A DNA stretch of 7,710 nt from an uncultured Sphingomonadaceae bacterium (GTDB lineage Bacteria; Pseudomonadota; Alphaproteobacteria; Sphingomonadales; Sphingomonadaceae): positions 1 to 7,710 of the forward strand of contig CALLWN010000124.1 in assembly GCA_938016505.1 (NCBI GenBank). The letters are read 5' to 3'. Every line of letters begins with the position of its first letter. Position 1 is the first letter of the stretch. The position numbers were made by a program, and so were the translations under genes. The notes beneath the pieces are model-generated. The model searched no databases and was not told where the DNA came from. It saw only the letters and a list, made by a program, of their open reading frames with translations. Shown here piece after piece: positions 1 to 6,251 of the stretch.

Positions 1-553
1 GGTGGGCATGTGCGGGACCCAGGTGCGCTACTATCATCGCCCCGGCCACTGGCAGTGCCTCAACGGCAGCCGGTTCAACCTGCTGACCGGGATGAGCCGG
101 GGGATCGGCCGGGACGTGCCGGTGACGCGCCAGTTCAACCCGCGCACGGTTGCCGAGGAGACCGATTTCGTGCTCGGCGCGTCGCTGTGCGCCAGCCGGG
201 CCTTCCTCGAGACGGTCGGGCTCATGGAGGAGAGCTATTTCCTCTATTTCGAGGAGATGGACTGGTCGGTGAGGAACCGGGGGCGGTTTGTGACCGCCTT
301 TGCCCATGGCGCGATCGTCTACCACAAGGAGGGCGGGTCGCTCGGCTCGTCGTCGCGCAAGGGCAAGCGCACGCCGATGGCCGAATATTATCTGATGCGC
401 AGCCGCATCAAGTTCTACCGCAGGCATTTTCCGCTGCTGTGGCCGCTGCAGTACCCGCTCAGCATCGCGCTCATCCTGCGCCGGCTGTGGCGCCGCCAGC
501 CGGAGAAGGCGGCGACGATGGTGCGCGCGATGCTCGGGCTGAAGCGGGTTTGA
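1..553 (+). CDS. Family-2 glycosyltransferase, C-terminal part (5' end outside window)
   Basis: This is the last 183 codons of a glycosyltransferase of the GT2 / COG1216 rhamnosyltransferase-like type, which would transfer a sugar from a nucleotide-sugar donor to a lipid-linked glycan at the cytoplasmic membrane. The reading frame is open to the left edge (first full codon at base 2), so the N-terminal nucleotide-binding half is missing and the GTG there is not a credible start. Seen in the visible part: a GASLCASRAFLETVGLMEE stretch (about residues 59-77) followed by FLYFEEMDWSVRNRG (80-94). That pairing is the usual acceptor-side/catalytic region of this family, where an acidic pair plus D-W-x-x-R is typical. 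A histidine follows in VYHKEGG (residue 108). The tail is basic with a hydrophobic patch (143-160) that may touch the membrane. It ends with TGA 107 bases before the epsD-like start. Family call is firm; acceptor and sugar are unknown. Confidence 0.85.
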   Translation, partial: VGMCGTQVRYYHRPGHWQCLNGSRFNLLTGMSRGIGRDVPVTRQFNPRTVAEETDFVLGASLCASRAFLETVGLMEESYFLYFEEMDWSVRNRGRFVTAFAHGAIVYHKEGGSLGSSSRKGKRTPMAEYYLMRSRIKFYRRHFPLLWPLQYPLSIALILRRLWRRQPEKAATMVRAMLGLKRV

Positions 554-651
554 GGCGCGCCGTGACGCGGCGGCCAGCGCTGCGGCGGGCGGTGCGGGAG
601 ACAAGGGAACATCATCCGAGAGGACAGGACATGACGGGGATCATCGGAGCT

Positions 652-657
652 GAGGTG
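652..657 (+). promoter_or_regulatory. Ribosome binding site deciding the epsD-like start
   Basis: GAGGTG lies just upstream of the ATG at 661. The other in-frame ATG at 631 has a weaker purine stretch (GAGAGGACAGG) before it and would add ten residues ahead of an already complete signal peptide. The 661 start is preferred for that reason, but the two cannot be fully separated from sequence. Confidence 0.5.
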
Positions 658-660
658 AAC

Positions 661-1644
661 ATGCGCGCAGCGGGCTCTGGCCGGATCCGGGCAATGGCAC
701 TTGCGACAGCGCTTTCGCTGCTGCTGGTGGCGTGCGGCGACAAGAAGGATGGCGGCAGCGCCAGCGCGCCGACCGGCCAGGTGGTGGCGAAGTTCGACGG
801 GACCGACATCACGCTGCTCGAAGTCAATGCCGAGCTTGCCGGAGCCCAGATCCCGCCGAACATGAGCCGCCGCGACGCCGAGATCGCAGCGCTGCAGCAG
901 ATCATCAACCGGCGGGCACTGATGGCCGTGGCGCGCGAACGCAAGCTCGACCAGTCGCCCCAGTTCAAGCTGCAGGAGCGGCGTGCCTCCGAGCAGCTTC
1001 TGGTCCGCGCGCTGGCGTCCGACATCGCCGCCAAGGTGCCGGCCCCGACCAGGGAGGATGTCGACAAGTTCATCGCCGAGAACCCCGACCTGTTCGAGCA
1101 GCGCAAGATCTGGGAAGTGGAGCAGATCCGCTTTGCGAGGCCGCCGGAGGTCGAGAAGCTCCCGCTGGCGACGGTGAAGACGCTGGACGGGGTGGAGCAG
1201 GTGCTGCGCGAGGCCGGGATCGAATATCAGCGCGGGCCGGCCCGGCTGGATGCGCTGGGCGCCAACCCCGAGTTCGTCAAGGCGATCGCCAAGCTGCTGG
1301 CGGAGAAGCCTGGCGAGCTGTTCATGTTTCCGCAGCCGGTGCAGGGCGGCCAGATCATGCTGGTGAACAAGGTGGAGAGGACGATCGTCCAGCCCTTCAC
1401 GGGCGAGCGGGCGCGCTCGGCTGCGACCGAGCTGCTGCGCAACCTCCGGGTGCAGGAGGCGCTGGCGAAGGAAGTGGAAGCGCAGGTGAAGGCGGCCCGC
1501 GAGCGGGTGACCTACCAGGAAGGCTATGCACCCAAGGAGAAGGCCGCGACTCCGGATGCGGACAAGGTTCTGAACGCGCCGATCGCCGATGGCGTGGAGC
1601 CGGCGGCGCCGGCCGGCCAGGCACCAGCGGCAGCCGGCAACTGA
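661..1644 (+). CDS. epsD: EpsD-family / SurA-like peptidyl-prolyl cis-trans isomerase lipoprotein
   Basis: A 327-residue exported protein resembling the EpsD family of peptidyl-prolyl isomerases found in exopolysaccharide loci, often with exosortase/PEP-CTERM genes. Residues 1-25 form a lipoprotein signal: basic start MRAAGSGRIR, a hydrophobic run, then LLVAC with the lipidated Cys at 25. A Gly/Ser/Ala linker follows. From about 41 to 170 there is a SurA-N-like helical chaperone region beginning VVAKFDGTDITLLEVNAEL and including IINRRALMAVARERKLD. From about 160 to 250 there is a parvulin-like region (WEVEQIRFA, GELFMFPQPVQGG, IMLVNKVERT), but it lacks the usual GGxLGW-type motif, so isomerase activity is uncertain and a pure chaperone role is possible. 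The last 20 residues are Ala/Pro/Gly-rich. It follows the glycosyltransferase by 107 bases. ATG 631 is an alternative start. The stop codon lies inside the first 18-bp tandem repeat. The fold and lipoprotein calls are strong; the symbol rests on family resemblance. Confidence 0.75.
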   Translation: MRAAGSGRIRAMALATALSLLLVACGDKKDGGSASAPTGQVVAKFDGTDITLLEVNAELAGAQIPPNMSRRDAEIAALQQIINRRALMAVARERKLDQSPQFKLQERRASEQLLVRALASDIAAKVPAPTREDVDKFIAENPDLFEQRKIWEVEQIRFARPPEVEKLPLATVKTLDGVEQVLREAGIEYQRGPARLDALGANPEFVKAIAKLLAEKPGELFMFPQPVQGGQIMLVNKVERTIVQPFTGERARSAATELLRNLRVQEALAKEVEAQVKAARERVTYQEGYAPKEKAATPDADKVLNAPIADGVEPAAPAGQAPAAAGN

Positions 1645-1713
1645 TCGCGCGGCGCCCGGTGATCGCGCGGCGCCCGGTGATCGCGCGGCGCCCAGTGATC
1701 GCTCGGCGCCCGG
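1642..1713 (+). repeat. Four tandem copies of an 18-bp repeat at the epsD-like 3' end
   Basis: The unit TGATCGCGCGGCGCCCGG occurs at 1642-1659 and 1660-1677 (identical), 1678-1695 (one change, CAG for CGG at the end) and 1696-1713 (one change, CTC for CGC). The first TGA is the stop codon of the upstream gene. As 18 is a multiple of three, every copy places another TGA in the same frame, giving four in-frame stops. Each unit carries the palindrome GGCGCC and the tetramer GATC. The array is non-coding as annotated; one other frame would read it as repeated ARRPVI. It looks like a small variable-number repeat made by slippage. Confidence 0.95.
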
Positions 1714-1736
1714 CCGCCGCCGACGGCGGGGCGCCG
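1704..1736 (+). other. GC-rich hairpin built from the last repeat copy
   Basis: CGGCGCC (1704-1710) pairs with GGCGCCG (1730-1736), and CCGCCG (1714-1719) pairs with CGGCGG (1724-1729). This leaves a 3-base bulge (1711-1713) and a CCGA loop (1720-1723), so the stem has 13 G-C pairs. No T-run follows, so it is not a classical intrinsic terminator. It could protect the upstream message, pause transcription or lower expression of the downstream gene, whose RBS begins 23 bases later. Confidence 0.6.
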
Positions 1737-1769
1737 GAGGGCTTCACCCCGGAAGGCTGAGGAACCGGC

Positions 1770-2939
1770 ATGGCGCGTCCGCTGCGGATCGGGCTCATCT
1801 GGCACAGCGACAACAATGCCAATCTCGGCGTTGGCGCGCTGACCGTCGGCCACATGGCGCTGCTGGCGCGGGCCGCAGACGCGGCGGGCGTGGAGCTGGC
1901 GCCCGAGCTGTTCAAGTTCCGCGATCCCGGTGCGCCCTATGTCACGGGCTTTGCCGCGGTTCACCCGATCGATGCGCGGTTCATGGCGCAGCCCGGCGGC
2001 TACCTGGCAGCCGTGCGCCGCCTCGATGCCCTGTTCGACATCGGCGGCGGCGACAGCTTCACCGACATCTACCCCGACCGCCGGTTCATCTTCATCATTC
2101 TCTCGAAGATCCTGTGCATCCTCGCCGGCACGCCGCTGGTGCTGGCGCCGCAGACGATCGGGCCCTTCTCGCGCCAGCCGCACAGCGCGGCGGCGGCGTG
2201 GAGCATGCGCCGGGCGCGCGCCGTCTTCGCGCGCGACCCGATGAGCCTCGAGGCGGCGCGGGCTCTCGCCCCGGATGCGCCGATCGTGCAGTCGGTCGAT
2301 GTCGCCTTCGCCCTCCCCTTCACCCGGGCGGAACGCGGCCCGGGTACGCGGGTCGGGCTCAATGTCTCGGGGCTTCTCTATGCCGGCGGCTATACTGGCC
2401 GCAACGAGTTCGGGCTCGAGGTGGACTATCGCGACTATACCCACAGGCTGATCGAGGCGCTGCTCGGGCGCGGCGATGTGCGGGTCGAGCTCATCAAGCA
2501 TGTGTTCGCCCATGGCAACGCCCACGAGGACGACCCGGCGGTCGCGCGGCTGCTGTGCGAGCGTTACCCGGCGCTTGTCGAAGCGCCCGACTTCGCCTCG
2601 CCGTCAGAGGCCAAGTCCTACATTTCGGGGCTCGACTTTCTGGTCGGGGCGCGGATGCACGCGACCATTGCCGCCTTCTCGTCGGGAGTTCCGGTGGTGC
2701 CGGTGAGCTACAGCCGCAAGTTCGAAGGACTGTTCGGCGGGCTCGGCTACCGCTGGCTGGTGCCGGTGAAGGGCGTGTCGACCGACGAGGCCGTGGCCTT
2801 CACGCTCGACGCGCTCGACCGGCGCGAGACGCTGCGGGCCGACATCGGCGCCGCCGATGCGCGGGTTCAGGCGTGGCTCCAGACCTATGTCGACTTCACC
2901 GCAGGGCTGTTCGGCTCGCTTGCCGACCGGACCGGCTAG
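1770..2939 (+). CDS. Polysaccharide pyruvyl transferase family protein
   Basis: A 389-residue cytosolic protein of the polysaccharide pyruvyl transferase family (PF04230 type). Known members move a pyruvyl group from phosphoenolpyruvate onto a sugar as a ketal, though some relatives have other roles. Seen here: an N-terminal nucleotide-fold-like start (IGLIWHSDNNANLGVGALT, residues 7-25); GGGDSFTDIY (92-101); APQTIGPF (126-133); ARDPMS after it; and the C-terminal GARMHATIAAFSSGVPVV (293-310), with the Arg-x-His pair conserved in the family. Length is normal and no motif is broken. ATG 1770 is preceded by GAGGA at 1759-1763 with six bases spacing. It sits 125 bases after the epsD-like gene, beyond the repeat array and hairpin, and is probably co-transcribed with it. 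The context, a glycosyltransferase upstream and dTDP-rhamnose genes downstream, supports a job in decorating an exported glycan. The acceptor sugar cannot be told. Confidence 0.88.
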   Translation: MARPLRIGLIWHSDNNANLGVGALTVGHMALLARAADAAGVELAPELFKFRDPGAPYVTGFAAVHPIDARFMAQPGGYLAAVRRLDALFDIGGGDSFTDIYPDRRFIFIILSKILCILAGTPLVLAPQTIGPFSRQPHSAAAAWSMRRARAVFARDPMSLEAARALAPDAPIVQSVDVAFALPFTRAERGPGTRVGLNVSGLLYAGGYTGRNEFGLEVDYRDYTHRLIEALLGRGDVRVELIKHVFAHGNAHEDDPAVARLLCERYPALVEAPDFASPSEAKSYISGLDFLVGARMHATIAAFSSGVPVVPVSYSRKFEGLFGGLGYRWLVPVKGVSTDEAVAFTLDALDRRETLRADIGAADARVQAWLQTYVDFTAGLFGSLADRTG

Positions 2940-2970
2940 GGACGCGGACGACCGGCGATGACGAACCGCC

Positions 2971-2999
2971 TTGGGTCGCTGCGCGGGCGCGTGCTAAGG
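2971..2999 (+). promoter_or_regulatory. Candidate sigma70-type promoter before the oxygenase
   Basis: TTGGGT (2971-2976) and CTAAGG (2994-2999) are separated by exactly 17 bases, in the 116-base gap after the pyruvyl transferase gene. TTG at -35 and a CTAAGG-like -10 fit what is often seen upstream of genes in GC-rich alphaproteobacteria. Transcription would start near 3006, leaving a leader of about 50 bases that holds a small GGGCC/GGCCC hairpin (3010-3025). A match by chance in such biased sequence is possible. Confidence 0.35.
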
Positions 3000-3043
3000 G
3001 GGCGTGGCGGGGCCGGCCCTGGCCCGAAGGCGCGAACCCGATC

Positions 3044-3049
3044 GGGGAG
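3044..3049 (+). promoter_or_regulatory. Ribosome binding site deciding the oxygenase start
   Basis: GGGGAG ends six bases before the ATG at 3056 and directly abuts the in-frame ATG at 3050. The spacing favours 3056 as the true start. No other ATG, GTG or TTG start lies in this frame between the end of the previous gene and 3050. Confidence 0.65.
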
Positions 3050-3055
3050 ATGCTG

Positions 3056-3886
3056 ATGCCCGTTCTCGAGACCAGCCGGCTGTCGGACGATGTGGTCGCG
3101 CTCGACGTTGCGCAGGCGGCTGCCGCGGGCGCTGCGCTTCACGACCGCTACATGGCCGGCGACCCGTTCCCGAGCATCGTGCTCGACGACTTCATCGACC
3201 CCGACGTGCTGCGGCCGCTGCTTGCCGAGTGGCCGGTGGCAGGCGCCGCCCGGGCCTATGACCGGGCCCAGGAGCGGCTGAAGTTCGAGTGGCAGCCCAA
3301 GGACATCCACACGCCGCGGCTGCGCGCCTTCCTCGCCGAGATGAATGGCGAGCCGATGCTCCGCTTCCTCGAGGCGCTGACGGGGATCCCCAAGCTGATC
3401 GCCGACCCCTGTTATGTCGGCGGCGGGCTTCACGAGACCCGGGCCGGCGGGCATCTCTCGGTCCATGCCGACTTCAACGTTCACAAGGGAATGAACGTGG
3501 TGCGCAGGCTCAACCTGCTCATCTACCTGAACGAGGACTGGGACGAGGCGTGGGGGGGACATCTCGAGCTGTGGACGCGCGACATGAAGGAACGGCGCGC
3601 CCGCATCGCGCCGGTGCTCGGCCGGGCGGTCATCTTCAACACCGATCTCGACAGCTTCCACGGCGTGCCCGACCCGCTGGCCTGCCCGCCCGACCGGTCG
3701 CGCAAGTCGCTGGCGCTCTATTATTACACGGCGCCCGAGGAGGGGATCCGCACCGTGCCGGTCAGGACCACGGTGTTCCGGCCGCGCCCGGGCAGCGCCG
3801 ACCAGCCCGACCGCGAGGTGGCGCGGCGCCACTTCATCCATGACTGGGTGCCCCCTGCCCTGCTGCGCATGCTGGCGCGGCACTGA
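3056..3886 (+). CDS. 2OG-Fe(II) oxygenase family protein
   Basis: A 276-residue soluble protein of the 2-oxoglutarate/Fe(II)-dependent dioxygenase superfamily (2OG-FeII_Oxy_3, prolyl-4-hydroxylase-like). Such enzymes use O2 and 2-oxoglutarate to hydroxylate or otherwise oxidise a substrate. The iron facial triad is visible as His137 and Asp139 in HADFN and a distal His202 in FHGVPDP. Arg216 in [11 protein letters not shown] is placed to bind 2-oxoglutarate. Between them are [19 protein letters not shown] and GGHLELW, the typical double-stranded beta-helix strands. The N-terminal 130 residues include [20 protein letters not shown], a start often seen in this family. All key residues are present, so it should be active. 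It lies between the pyruvyl transferase and rfbA genes, 29 bases before rfbA, behind a candidate promoter. The substrate is unknown: a sugar nucleotide, a glycan residue and a protein side chain are all possible. The superfamily call is firm; the function in this locus is inference. Confidence 0.85.
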   Translation: MPVLETSRLSDDVVALDVAQAAAAGAALHDRYMAGDPFPSIVLDDFIDPDVLRPLLAEWPVAGAARAYDRAQERLKFEWQPKDIHTPRLRAFLAEMNGEPMLRFLEALTGIPKLIADPCYVGGGLHETRAGGHLSVHADFNVHKGMNVVRRLNLLIYLNEDWDEAWGGHLELWTRDMKERRARIAPVLGRAVIFNTDLDSFHGVPDPLACPPDRSRKSLALYYYTAPEEGIRTVPVRTTVFRPRPGSADQPDREVARRHFIHDWVPPALLRMLARH

Positions 3887-3915
3887 CGCTGGCAGGGCTT
3901 GTTCAAGGACTTTCC

Positions 3916-4794
3916 ATGACCAGACGCGGGATCATCCTTGCCGGCGGCTCCGGGACGCGGCTCTGGCCGCTGACGCGGCCGGTCTCGAAGCAGCTCATGC
4001 CGGTCTATGACAAGCCGATGATCTACTACCCGCTCTCGGTGCTGATGCTGGCCGGCGTCAGGGAGATTCTGATCATCACGACGCCCCACGACCAGGCGGC
4101 CTTCCAGACGCTTCTGGGCGACGGCAGCCAGTGGGGGCTCGCCTTCAGCTACGCGGTCCAGCCGCACCCGGGCGGACTGGCGCAGGCCTATCACATCGGC
4201 GCGGACTTCGTGGGGACGAGGCCCTCGGTGCTGATTCTCGGCGACAACATCTTCTACGGGCATGGGCTGCCGGATCTGCTTGGCGCCGCGACAGAGCGGG
4301 AGGCAGGCGCGACGGTGTTCGGCTACCAGGTGAAGAACCCGTCGGACTATGGGGTGGTGAGCTTCGATGCGGCAGGCCGGGCCGAGACGATCGAGGAGAA
4401 GCCGAAGGCGCCAAGGAGCAGCTTTGCCGTGACCGGGCTCTATTTCTACGATGGCCGGGCGGTGGATTATGCCCATGCCATCACGCCGTCTGCCCGCGGC
4501 GAGCTCGAGATCACCGATCTCAACCGGAAATATCTCGAGGCGGGGGATCTTCATGTCGAGCTGATGGGCCGGGGCTTCGCCTGGCTCGACACCGGGACCC
4601 ATGCGAGCCTTCTCGATGCTGCGCTCTATGTCCGGATCGTCGAGGAGCGGCAGGGGCTCAAGATCTGCTGCCCCGAGGAGATCGCCTGGCGGCAGGGGTT
4701 CATCACCACCGAGGAGCTGGTGCGCGTGGCCGAGCCGCTGCGGAAATCGGGCTATGGCGAGTATCTGCTGGCCCAGGTGGCCCGCGCGGCATGA
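3916..4794 (+). CDS. rfbA: Glucose-1-phosphate thymidylyltransferase
   Basis: RfbA/RmlA makes dTDP-glucose and pyrophosphate from dTTP and glucose-1-phosphate, the first step to dTDP-L-rhamnose, in the cytosol. The 292-residue length is the family norm. The N-terminal signature [20 protein letters not shown] (10-29) holds the nucleotide-binding loop, Arg15 and Lys25. LGDNIFYG (108-115) carries the metal-binding Asp110; EEKPK, then [18 protein letters not shown] and the C-terminal [10 protein letters not shown] follow as in other RmlA proteins. One departure: the segment usually QPSPDGLAQA reads [10 protein letters not shown] here (82-91). ATG 3916 is preceded by AAGGA at 3905-3909. It overlaps rfbC by four bases (ATGA), implying translational coupling. 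Confidence 0.96.
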   Translation: MTRRGIILAGGSGTRLWPLTRPVSKQLMPVYDKPMIYYPLSVLMLAGVREILIITTPHDQAAFQTLLGDGSQWGLAFSYAVQPHPGGLAQAYHIGADFVGTRPSVLILGDNIFYGHGLPDLLGAATEREAGATVFGYQVKNPSDYGVVSFDAAGRAETIEEKPKAPRSSFAVTGLYFYDGRAVDYAHAITPSARGELEITDLNRKYLEAGDLHVELMGRGFAWLDTGTHASLLDAALYVRIVEERQGLKICCPEEIAWRQGFITTEELVRVAEPLRKSGYGEYLLAQVARAA

Positions 4795-5351
4795 TCGTCG
4801 AGAGCCTCGAGATCCCCGATGTGAAGCGGATCATGCCGCGGGTGCATGGCGACGCGCGCGGCTTCTTTCTCGAGACGTTCCATGCCCGCGCCTTTGCCGA
4901 CGCCGGGCTTCCGACGCAGTGGGTGCAGGACAATCACAGCCGCTCGAGGCGCGGGGTGCTGCGGGGGCTCCACTACCAGCTGCACGAACCGCAGGGGAAG
5001 CTGGTGCGGGTGGCGCGGGGCCGCGTGTTCGACGTGGCGGTCGACCTCCGCCGGAGTTCGCCGACCTTCGGCCGCTGGACCGGAGCGCTCTTGACCGACG
5101 AGGGCCTCGAGATGCTCTACGTGCCGCCGGGCTTCGCCCACGGCTTTCTCGTGCTCTCCGAGGTGGCCGACTTCCTCTACAAGTGCACGACGCCCTGGCA
5201 CCAGCAGAGCGACCGGGGGATCCGCTGGGACGACCCCGCGATCGGGATCGAGTGGCCGCTCGACGGACCCGATGGCGAGCGGATCGCCCCGGCCCTGTCG
5301 GCGCGGGACCGGGTGAACCCGCTGCTTGCAGAGGCGGAGCTGTTCGCTTGA
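4791..5351 (+). CDS. rfbC: dTDP-4-dehydrorhamnose 3,5-epimerase
   Basis: RfbC/RmlC epimerises dTDP-4-keto-6-deoxyglucose at C3 and C5, the third step to dTDP-L-rhamnose. The 186-residue cupin protein has the family hallmarks: [11 protein letters not shown] near the start (21-31); [20 protein letters not shown] (44-63) with catalytic base His61; [19 protein letters not shown] (67-85); [14 protein letters not shown] (111-124); and FLYKCT with the active-site Tyr130. Asp173 in SARDR is in the position of the Asp that pairs with the catalytic His. [14 protein letters not shown] (143-156) is the typical C-terminal motif. The ATG lies in the ATGA overlap with rfbA, and the stop is overlapped by the TTG start of rfbD. 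Confidence 0.96.
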   Translation: MIVESLEIPDVKRIMPRVHGDARGFFLETFHARAFADAGLPTQWVQDNHSRSRRGVLRGLHYQLHEPQGKLVRVARGRVFDVAVDLRRSSPTFGRWTGALLTDEGLEMLYVPPGFAHGFLVLSEVADFLYKCTTPWHQQSDRGIRWDDPAIGIEWPLDGPDGERIAPALSARDRVNPLLAEAELFA

Positions 5352-6223
5352 GGCTGCTGGTCACGGGCGGCACCGGGCAGCTCGGTCGGGCGCTTGCGGC
5401 AGCGGCCGGAGCGGCCGGAGCGACGGTGATCGCGCCGGCGCGTGCCGATTTCGACATCACCGACCGCGCGGCGGGCGCGCGGCTGATCGCCGGGGCGCAG
5501 CCCGACCTCATCGTCAACGCGGCGGCCTACACGGCAGTCGACCGGGCCGAGAGCGAGCCGGAGCTGGCGATGCGGGTGAACGGCGAAGCGCCGGGCTGGC
5601 TCGCCGCTGCTGCGCGCGCGGCCGGCGCCCGGTTCGTCCATGTCTCGACCGACTTCGTGTTCGACGGCAGCCGCTCGAGCCCCTACCCGCCCGATGCCGC
5701 GCCGGCCCCTCTGGGTGCCTATGGGCGCAGCAAGCGGGCCGGCGAGGAGGCCGTGCGGGCCGCCGACCCGGGCGCGCTCATCGTGCGGACCGCGTGGGTG
5801 TATGCGGCCGGGGGGCAGAATTTCGTCCGCACCATGCTGCGGCTGATGGCCGAGCGCGACGCGGTCAGGGTGGTCGCCGACCAGATCGGCACCCCGACCC
5901 ACGCCGCGAGCCTTGCCCGGGCCATCCTCGGACTGGCCGACAGGGGCGCGACCGGCATCTTCCACTGGACCGACGCCGGGGCTGCGAGCTGGTATGACTT
6001 TGCCGTCGCGATCGCGGAGGAGGCGCGCGCATGCGGGCTGCTCGCACGCGCGGTGCCGGTCATTCCCATCCGCACCATCGACTATCCGACCCCGGCGCGG
6101 CGGCCCTCCTACTCGGTGCTCGACAGCTTCGCTGCACAGGCAGTCCTGGGCCCGCCGCGGCACTGGCGGGCCGAGCTGCGCGACGCGCTCGGGGCGATGG
6201 TCGCACCGCAGTCACGGGCCTGA
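5348..6223 (+). CDS. rfbD: dTDP-4-dehydrorhamnose reductase
   Basis: RfbD/RmlD reduces dTDP-4-keto-L-rhamnose to dTDP-L-rhamnose with NAD(P)H, the last step. The 291-residue protein is an extended short-chain dehydrogenase: LLVTGGTGQLGRAL (3-16) is the dinucleotide-binding loop, VNAAAYTAVDRAE (56-68) and VSTDFVFDG (99-107) are family motifs, and the catalytic Tyr125 and Lys129 lie in YGRSK, with Thr101 as the third member. RTAWVY, DQIGTPTHAASLA and a C-terminal RRPSYSVLD follow, as expected. The start is chosen as TTG 5348: it overlaps the rfbC stop as TTGA, brings the Rossmann strand to residue 3, and no ATG or GTG is nearby. GGAG at 5336-5339 is a plausible RBS inside rfbC. Family is certain; the TTG start is very likely. 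Confidence 0.95.
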   Translation: MRLLVTGGTGQLGRALAAAAGAAGATVIAPARADFDITDRAAGARLIAGAQPDLIVNAAAYTAVDRAESEPELAMRVNGEAPGWLAAAARAAGARFVHVSTDFVFDGSRSSPYPPDAAPAPLGAYGRSKRAGEEAVRAADPGALIVRTAWVYAAGGQNFVRTMLRLMAERDAVRVVADQIGTPTHAASLARAILGLADRGATGIFHWTDAGAASWYDFAVAIAEEARACGLLARAVPVIPIRTIDYPTPARRPSYSVLDSFAAQAVLGPPRHWRAELRDALGAMVAPQSRA

Positions 6224-6251
6224 GCCGACGCGCGGGCCGGCTGATCATCGG

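Noticed and set aside
10..660. Long open frame running upstream of the EpsD-like gene, through the glycosyltransferase gene
   Set aside because: It is a GC-rich shadow of the glycosyltransferase in another frame: its translation is low-complexity Arg/Ala/Pro, and a complete lipoprotein signal begins only after 661.
1642..1713. CRISPR array
   Set aside because: The units are 18 bp and directly abut with no spacers.
1645..1760. Possible coding of the repeat as ARRPVI units fused to the EpsD-like protein by frameshift
   Set aside because: The native frame already ends in a normal Ala/Pro-rich tail at a TGA, no slippery sequence is seen, and the extension has no recognisable domain.
1589..3049. 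Apparent N-terminal extension of the oxygenase through the pyruvyl transferase gene
   Set aside because: The residues are a frame-shadow of the clear pyruvyl transferase motifs, and a well-spaced RBS marks the start at 3056.
2936..3883. Long antisense frame opposite the oxygenase gene
   Set aside because: High GC leaves many open antisense frames; this one has no known motif, while the + strand frame has a complete catalytic set.
3898..3907. Short palindrome CTTGTTCAAG before rfbA as an operator
   Set aside because: It is only ten bases, overlaps the RBS and can arise by chance; no second site is seen.
5177..6163. Long antisense frame opposite rfbD
   Set aside because: It is a mirror of the rfbD codon pattern; the translation has no family motif.
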